64,000 nt of DNA from Lethocerus indicus (lineage: Eukaryota; Arthropoda; Insecta; Hemiptera; Belostomatidae). Shown here in pieces: positions 56,701-64,000 of the stretch (position 1 is its first letter; every line of letters begins with the position of its first letter). The stretch is taken from positions 16,224,604 to 16,288,603 of the forward strand of contig JACDQD010000011.1 of NCBI GenBank assembly GCA_019843655.1. The letters run 5' to 3'. The translations under genes were made by a program, and so were the position numbers. The notes beneath the pieces are model-generated. The model had not been told where the DNA came from. It ran no database searches and saw only the letters and a list, made by a program, of their open reading frames with translations.

Positions 56701-58782
56701 GAATTATCGAACGAATCATATTTGCCCTTTTAACGATGTGAAAATGCTTCTCTCAGTTTTATTGGCCAATCTCGATTGAAGATAATTGCCCTGGTCAGTA
56801 GGCTCTGAAGACTTATTAGGTTCAACCCCCCCTTCTCCCGGTCTTCTGCCGGTATTAGATTCCTTGTTCGCCGCCGACAATGAACCTGTCCCCCTTGACG
56901 GCGCAGCGACACCGGGTGGGGCGTTCAAATTAATGGGCGTCCGCTCGTCCTCCGTTCCCCCGCATTCCTCCTCCCGACGTCGCCAACCCAGAGAGTTATG
57001 TCGGCGTCTCCCCCTCGTCCCCGAAGTACGGGGTATTACCCGCGGACGGCCTAATTGCGGAGATTCAATATGTATTTAAATGTCCGGAATGCCGATTTGT
57101 GGACCGGCAAGAATGGATTCGCAAGTTTATGAAATTCTTCCGTCGCCCGCGTTCCAGATTTGTTACGTAACCTTTGCCTCGAGTCGATTTTCTGTCTTCG
57201 AGTATCATATAAAATCCTACAGTTGGTTGCTGCGGCCCTGAGAATGCTTTATGTATCGAATGTCATTAAATATAACTAATTTTCAAATTATATCACACTT
57301 ATTTAGAGCGCTGAAATTATTTCGGTGATTATTCTTACTTCAGTAAGAAACGCACAGTTAGACATTGTATGACGTTGAAACCTGCTGTTAACAGGCGGTA
57401 CTTATTAAGTGACTATATACATATATTACGTATTTACAATATTCAGGACTACATTATTAATTTTCGAAACATTGTTATATACAAAAGATTTATATCATCA
57501 CAAGAAGAATTCGCAAAAAACAAATTGCCCCAAATGCTTCTGCACAGGTTTATCTTCTTGGAAAATATAACTAAGCTTCCTGGTTGCTGACATATTTGGC
57601 TTCTTCACCCAGTGACTGGGTATCACATGTCGGGCACAATTATTTTCAGGTCCGGGCCCAGTATCCTAATCCCCCCGGGGGAGAAGAGGAGTATCGTCAT
57701 GGCGACGTCGAACACAATTAAGGAGCGGGAGCGCTGTTATTGCTCTCCGGTTATGATGCTGGAGAAAGGAGAGGAATCGGCCGCGGGTACGAGGAATCCC
57801 GCTAAGGATAAAGGATACTTTTCCGCCGGGGAAAAGTCCCTCAGGAGCCGCCCCATTGACCGATAATTGCTCCACAAGTGGGGAGGGGAGTTTACTTTCC
57901 GAGTCGAAAGTACTCTTATAAGTACAAATTGGGTAGGGGAGACGGAAAGAGAGAGTACCGCCTTGGGTTACTCTGCCGCCGAAGAAACCCCCACACCGGC
58001 GGTTTGCAATCAACTTCGGGTTATTAAATTTCCATCGAAAATCAAGTCCCTGTATTCTAGGGAACCCTATACCACGCGCCCCCTTCTGTTCGGACATATT
58101 CGAATTTAATTTCGTTGATATTCTATACCATTTTCATTTTTAGGCTGCCCTTTTCTGTTGAGAAAAAGCCAAGAAGTCAGGACGTCCTTCATATCGAATA
58201 CACCCCTAAATATAAGGTGCCTTGTTGTTCAGGGTCTGTTTCTCCCCATTACGGAAGGTTGGTGAAACTGAAACATATTCCGAGGGCATTACTGCGATTT
58301 CATCTAGAAGGGAAGGTACCAACGAAAATGAGGTAATACCTTTTTACCACCTTCCCAGGCAATATCGATTGCAAAATTTTCATTCATCACACCGAAAAGA
58401 AGGAAACTTTTTGCCATTGACAGTAACATTCCGCGATTAATACAGTCAGGTATTTATTCGTGTCGGATACTGATTACTGGGCCTGATACAGGAATCCAAA
58501 CAGGCGTAACCTGGCGAATGCGGTATCCGAAACCCTCGCGGACCCCTAAACAGCCCCACCTTAAACCTCCAGTGCGTACAGAAGGACCCGCGCGTATAAC
58601 TCCTGTGCGACAAGTAATATTCAAAGGGACGATCGCGATAGGCGCCCTTTTGGGGGCCCGAGGGGAGTTCGACGGCCTTCGGCCCGTTGTAAACGGGCCA
58701 GAATTGAGCCGCGTATCCGATAGCTTGTTACGGGCCCGTGTATCTGATTACAGCGCCCCGGGGCCACCTAACGAGAACCCGC
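53734..58782. other. Non-coding stretch
   Basis: GC-rich patches lie at about 53570-54020, 54260-54860, 55420-55720, 56160-56560, 56800-57130, 57620-58110 and from 58490. A G-run cluster (G7-A-G9) lies at 54653-54669. Frames of 137 codons (54227-54640, minus) and 143 codons (57666-58097, minus) fall in GC-rich DNA, overlap frames on the other strand and are unrecognised. AT-rich spacers hold nothing identifiable. Confidence 0.5.
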
Positions 58783-58804
58783 AGAGAGAGAGAGAGAGAG
58801 AGCG
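58783..58804. repeat. GA microsatellite
   Basis: Pure GA array of about 22 bp inside the GC-rich patch 58490-59030. Confidence 0.93.
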
Positions 58805-61686
58805 AGCGACTCCTCCGGTACTCGGGGTTGAGGCGACCTCCCTCGTATACAGATAACGATCCGGGAGATTCGGACCGGGCTTTTGACGGCCCCAAGATAC
58901 CTCCGGGACCCGTCACAACCGAGATAGCGTTAATTTTCGGGATAACGCGGGATCCGACCCAACGGATACCTGAGATAAGACCGCCGTTTGCATACGGTAC
59001 CGTACCACCAGTCCATTGATGGCTGGAACGCGTTGAAATATTTCAAAAGCGAGAAAGTAGGAGAAAGTACCCTGTCATCACTATGGTTATTGAAATTATA
59101 AATGACAGTTTCTCGTTTTTCATTCTTTGTCGGGATGTTGAACGTATTTTTGATTTTTTGTTCTATATTTAATCAAAGTTGGATGATTTAAATTCTTGAA
59201 ATCAAACACTATAATTCAACTCTGTTTGGAAGTTTAATATTTATTTTCTATCTTAAAAATAAATTATCTTTATACAGTATTGTAGATGCGGCTGCCGACT
59301 CAATTGCGGAACTCCGAGATGAAAGTACCGTAAGGCACATTCAAATCTGTTGGAGTTGAATATTCTTTTTAACGCAGTAATTCGATGTAGGAAAGCATTG
59401 TTGTCTCTTTAAGTAACGTTTGAATCGTGTCCCATTAATTTATCCCAGCCAACGTTTCCGTTCAATCAGCGTTCCACATTGTTCGGACATTTCGCCGGAC
59501 AGGAAGCGAGAGTTACAGGGTCGCGTTGGGGGCAATTGCTATTTTTTGGTAGTATAATTGAATCAAGCGACGGGTCCGATCTTGCCTTCTATCGGTCCAT
59601 TAGCGCCGAGGAGGCGATGACCCTAATGGCCCCGAGTGGGTTTCGAACGTGTACCGTGGGCCTCGTGTTATATTATTCGCGATCGTCTCACTCTGAGGAC
59701 ATGCGGGTCAATTAAGGGACCTCTTTCATTGGGCCCAATTGGTCCGGGGGTCCCGGCTCTCCAACCTCGACTCACAACTGTCTCACACCACTCTCGGTGC
59801 AGGGGAACACTGCGGCGGAACCAATTAATCATACAATAGTAGGCCCTAATTTCAGTGTTATGAATCTATAAGGCAGACGTTTTGTTCAATTCCCCTCCAC
59901 CCCGCCCCCTACCAATAGTGACTAACCGTCTCAACGAGCCGGCCATCAGAATTTAAATTCATTGATTTAAATGACTTCTTCCTAACTAATTGCTGTCAAG
60001 TATCCTTTTAAATAGATCTAAACAACTAATGTGTTTCACGAATATTATATCAATTTAATCCTTTAAAGATGCATGAAATCACAAATTACAGAACTTTTTT
60101 GTTAACTGTTTTATTGCCACAACTGATTTTAAAGTAGCAAAAATATAAATATTGCAAAATAGAAGAGAATCCCACTGGCTTTATCCATTTTCTTTCCTTT
60201 GTTAAAATTTTGTTTATTTATTTTTCCGGTTTATTATTTTTTGGACGTCAGGAATTACAGGTCCCTAAATCGTTCGGTTGGATTTAAAGCATTTTGTTTG
60301 TAGTCATCACTACGAGGGTTTGAAATACAATATATATACTTGCCTATTTAGATTTTATATTTATGTAAAAATACCGATGTGTCCAAATACCGATGCCAGC
60401 CCAATACCGAAGTGTATAGAATATTTTCTGTGAAAATGGTCTCGTATAAAACAAAATTAGTGAGTGGAATAGCTGAAGATATTTTATGGTTCGTTTCACT
60501 ACAAGGTAATTGTTGCGAAATATTAACGACGCGTACTGCAGATCAAAAAAGTAGTTTTATTATTTCAGCGCTTAATAATCTAGTCAAGAGAGGCAACTCG
60601 GCAACAAACGAACGCCGAATCAATATTCATAACTTTCGGAATTCAGAACGATTCCTTCTCATTAAGCAAGGCAGGGTCCGGTCTCACAATCTTGCCAATT
60701 GAGTTTATATCTGTATTGGCGACGGGCTCGCCAGTGGATGCGGGTACGTTGAATAAAATTACACGGGCCGAGTGGATCCCATTGATCAGGCTCGTTGCAT
60801 CAATTGAGCCTACAATTGGCAAGTTAATTCACGCGAGTGAAGTGATCGTGAATCTTAAGTTTCGTGGTGGCTTTCATTGCTGTAATCCAATTCCGCCCTT
60901 ACTACTCTCTCTCTAAACAGACTTTTATTGACAACCCACTTTACGACCTTCGACGACATTAATTTCTAGAGAGCTTTATATATTTTGTCAATTGTACGAT
61001 AACACATTAATATGAATCTGCTTCACATAAATGAGTTCATTGAACATTTTATTTACTATTCATAATTCTTGATACCAGCCCACAAGTCTTCCTACTTAAT
61101 TTTGTTGTTTGTAGCCTAATTAATTGTGTGGCGATTATAGTGTTATTTGAAATGTACCAGGAGTTCTGAGCTTATCTGTACGAGGACTCTTGTCTCTACT
61201 TGAATTTAATGTTTGACCACTTGCACGAAAAGTTATTACTTGACGTGCCCTTATGCCGGACGGGCGGTTGACGATCGGGCCGAAAGAGAGACAATTAATA
61301 AAGTTGAATGGGCGAGGACCAAGTTTATAAATCAGAGAAATGAACGGCTCATAGATCGGATCATTTGTATGGGGTGTCGCGCAGCACGGCCGGGTGGTTC
61401 GGCCGTTAATCACGCGCGCTTTAAACCGGTCAGAAACGCCGGTCCGCTCCAGTTCGAGTGAGATTGATAAGAGAAATATTAATACCGGTAATAATACCTC
61501 GCCAGAAGCCGATTAATCAAAAGGCACTTCTAGGCCCAGCCACTCGGCATTCCCGGGCGTTCGACAGTCGGTCACACGAACTACCGTTAGACGAAATTAA
61601 CTTCTCTATATGGGATAAAAACATACTTGACTTTAACTCAGCATTTTCCTAATACAGCTATAAAAAATTGGCAATCAATAGATTAA
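58805..61686. other. Non-coding stretch
   Basis: GC-rich patches at about 58800-59030, 59460-59900, 60710-60880 and 61250-61570 are separated by AT-rich spacers. A 107-codon plus-strand frame at 60379-60702 lies in moderately AT-rich DNA, which makes it slightly less trivial than the GC-patch frames. It has no recognised domain. Confidence 0.45.
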
Positions 61687-61710
61687 CGAGGTAATATACA
61701 AATTACCTCG
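61687..61710. repeat. Perfect 9-bp-arm hairpin
   Basis: cgaggtaat at 61687-61695 pairs exactly with attacctcg at 61702-61710 across a 6-nt loop, in AT-rich DNA. Confidence 0.85.
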
Positions 61711-62419
61711 ATAGTTGAGTGCGAAATCATGTTACTGTTTCTTACATTAATTAAAAACCTTACATTTTGAAGCGATTAGTTTTTCTTCATCGCGATTCCA
61801 CCCACGCTCGCGCCTGTGAACTCCAATCCACCCTCCCTGTGAATTGTCCGAGCGCTACAAACTGCTTCCGATAACAACATTAACGCATACGTACAGGAAG
61901 GCATTGTTTCGAATTAACACATGGTCGATCGATAATTCAACCGGGCCCCGTATGAAATTCGCCTACTGTTTTCAATATGCTTGCCAACAACAGGTTTTGT
62001 CCTGGTTATTAGCGGATGAGGGGGGTGGATGGGGGTTACTCATTGGACACGTCCTCCTCCCGCCTAATGGACCGAATTGTGCCCCCGGCACCAGGACCGA
62101 ATATATATATACGCGCATATCCACGGGTGTTAACCGAGCAGGACGGTCCACGTTTCGCACGTACGGGAATTTACGAGGGGCAGAGTGTTCGGGGCTGTTC
62201 AATTCCCGGGGCTACCCGGGGGCCTAATCGGCCATCTGAATTTGTCCCGCTCCGTAACGTTTTCGGGATATTAAGAGTTCGTTGGCGGGGTTCGAGGGGA
62301 TCTCTCCGGGTGCGAGGGCTCCGAGATTATCCCTCGGTTGGGTATTTTAATTAAGCGAGGTGGACGCCCGACTCTGATACGAGCCCTAGGGTCGGACCTA
62401 ATGTCCAAGGGCAGCCCTA
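61711..62419. other. Non-coding GC patch
   Basis: CpG-rich from about 61800. Frames of 127 codons (61844-62227, plus) and 112 codons (62016-62354, plus) overlap each other and a minus-strand frame of 76. None is recognisable. Confidence 0.45.
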
Positions 62420-62436
62420 TACATATATACATGTAC

Positions 62437-62501
<65 letters not shown>
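62420..62501. repeat. TA microsatellite with compound left flank
   Basis: Pure AT array from 62447 to 62501, preceded by interrupted tacata units from 62420. It explains Ile-Tyr repeats in frames on both strands. Confidence 0.95.
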
Positions 62502-62504
<3 letters not shown>

Positions 62505-64000
62505 GAACACACACGTGGGAGTTGACGAGCGAGACTCAACCACCCTTAATTTGGAGCCCAACTTTTGACCCTCCTAGAGCAAAAAAATCATTATCAAGAA
62601 ATCCCCGGATTGTATTCTGTTAATTTTCAAGGTAATGGGGCAATCTGCTCACTGTGTTTACCTAATATGGCGTCGGTATTAAAAAGTATAATTGAGAAAA
62701 TAAACGACTGAACCGTGGATCTGTATTCGATTTTACTTAGTTACAAACTAGAAAAACTGAAAAATAATTCTGACATTATATAAAACTGATTCTCAGCATA
62801 TTCTCTCTCATATACTCTCTTCAACATATTGTTAAAGCTGCAAGGAAAAATAGTGTCCTTAAGATTGTACGGAAATTTGGCTCATGTTTTCCTTGTCCGA
62901 TTCACTTATTTCTAAGCACCGGCGAATCCAAGTTGGATTGTCGGCTTTCAATGGAACAAGACCAAGGCGATTAGGATTTCTCGAGATTGAACTGAATCAT
63001 TAAAAATGAATCATAGAAAAAAGACCTTTCGTCACCGACTAACGAGGGCTTCAGTCCGTCGCAGTCCGGGTTATTTCAAGCGAGACATCCCCCTTCCGAC
63101 TTCATCCTTTCTCACGTTATTGTTGCCATTTACTCACTCGGCAATTGTGGATTTCGCGAGGAAGTTACGATTACCTCGATTGTGTATTCCGCGCGTAATA
63201 GGTGCTAAAGAGTTTGGTATGCGGGCATAAAAACATTCGTCGCGTCAATTTAGGCATCGCGTGACGAGAGGCAGAATGGCCCCGGGTCATGCGGCACTCC
63301 ACATACCTTTCCTAGAAATCAATAAATGGTCGTTACATTTTTCACATATTTCTTTTATCCATTTCCTCGAGGTATAATATGTTGAACATGATTATTCGAC
63401 GGGTCATTTTAGAGATACAACTGATTACAACCAAATGCCATTTTTTATGTTTGTGTTGTACATTCTTTTTTATCGGATAATTGCAGGAAGGCGGACACGT
63501 GATTCACATCGAAACAATTAACAATCGAAACAACTGTCCGTAACTACAAACTCAGGTCTCTAGAGCAGTACTGCATTGTTTTCAATGTCAAGAACTATCG
63601 CCCAAAAAGAAAATCAATCTTTCAACTTGTCCAAGGGCCCCTTATAAATTTTCATTGCAGGCTGGGGGCCGTTAAGGGCGAGCACAAAATGGATGTCCGA
63701 GTGGTGGGCCCGAGGGACATATTGACGATTCGTTTTCTCAGCCCAGTACAGGAAAGAGACAGCCCTTAAGCGGGCCGTATTAAGATAAAAATTGACTTAC
63801 GACAAAAGCCCAACGCTTAATGGACGTCGGGTCAGAGATAAATCACGCCCCCAATGGACCGGCTTACATTGAGATACCGTAGTTGAAATATCGTCCCCCA
63901 CCCTCCCCACCCGATAGATCATTTGCAAATAAAGTCCATGCGTCTTATTGTGCAAAGTCCGGCGAAGTGCCCCGGGCGACTTAGTATGTACGATACGGTA
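62502..64000. other. Non-coding stretch to window end
   Basis: AT-rich from about 62580 to 63000, a GC-rich patch at about 63020-63300, AT-rich again, then GC-rich from 63640 to the end. A 74-codon frame at 63006-63230 is unrecognised. Confidence 0.5.

Noticed and set aside
57666..58097. 143-codon minus frame
   Set aside because: Overlaps 80-84 codon plus-strand frames in GC-rich DNA; nothing recognisable.
1..64000. CRISPR arrays, bacterial operons, rRNA genes or phage modules
   Set aside because: No regularly spaced direct repeats, no gene-dense coding and no rRNA-like sequence were seen; composition and repeats are eukaryotic in character.

Overview
No convincing protein-coding gene, rRNA, functional tRNA or CRISPR array can be supported in this window. 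It reads as intergenic or intronic DNA from a eukaryote, most likely an invertebrate animal and plausibly an arthropod. The evidence is the absence of long open frames (longest 182 codons), long TA and GA/CT microsatellites, G/C homopolymers of 10-11 bases, and decayed repeats of metazoan type. CpG is frequent, which argues against a heavily CpG-depleted vertebrate genome. The arthropod label is an inference from repeat style, not from a gene.

The base composition is a mosaic. CpG-rich patches of about 0.3-1 kb (for example 3450-3960, 7010-7550, 12820-13360, 15530-16040, 37500-38480, 47780-48360, 52430-52950, 58490-59030, 61800-62420) alternate with AT-rich spacers of similar length from end to end. 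Most open frames above 80 codons lie in the GC-rich patches, often on both strands at once, as expected where stop codons are rare. None resembled a protein I recognise.

The clearest interpretable content is mobile-element debris. A 165-bp non-autonomous hAT-type element lies at 52128-52292, with imperfect terminal inverted repeats and 8-bp flanks of the hAT target-site type. A 32-bp motif matching the reverse complement of the hammerhead-ribozyme core of Penelope-like retroelements recurs at 18777, 23450 and 29823, with a slightly shorter copy at 51421. Weaker versions lie near 34186 and 50931. These copies share one orientation, with the ribozyme sense on the minus strand. The copy at 18777 sits in a larger repeat that ends in a 70/71-bp tandem array with CTCF-like cores, and a related shorter copy lies at 4097-4330.

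Other internal duplications are a 165-170 bp pair about 796 bp apart (10779, 11575), a pair about 728 bp apart beside CT arrays (44078, 44777), and a pair 20 kb apart (10374, 30600). The best regulatory candidate is 33540-33910, which holds a palindromic CRE, two C-rich blocks that are G-quadruplex-capable on the minus strand, a CT array and two identical E-box 13-mers 17 bp apart. A second candidate is the long GC island at 37500-38480, with a plus-strand G-quadruplex/GC-box run. Paired POU octamers at 21829-21867 and several perfect hairpins, including a nested inverted repeat at 37239-37292, complete the list. I found no cooperating gene system.
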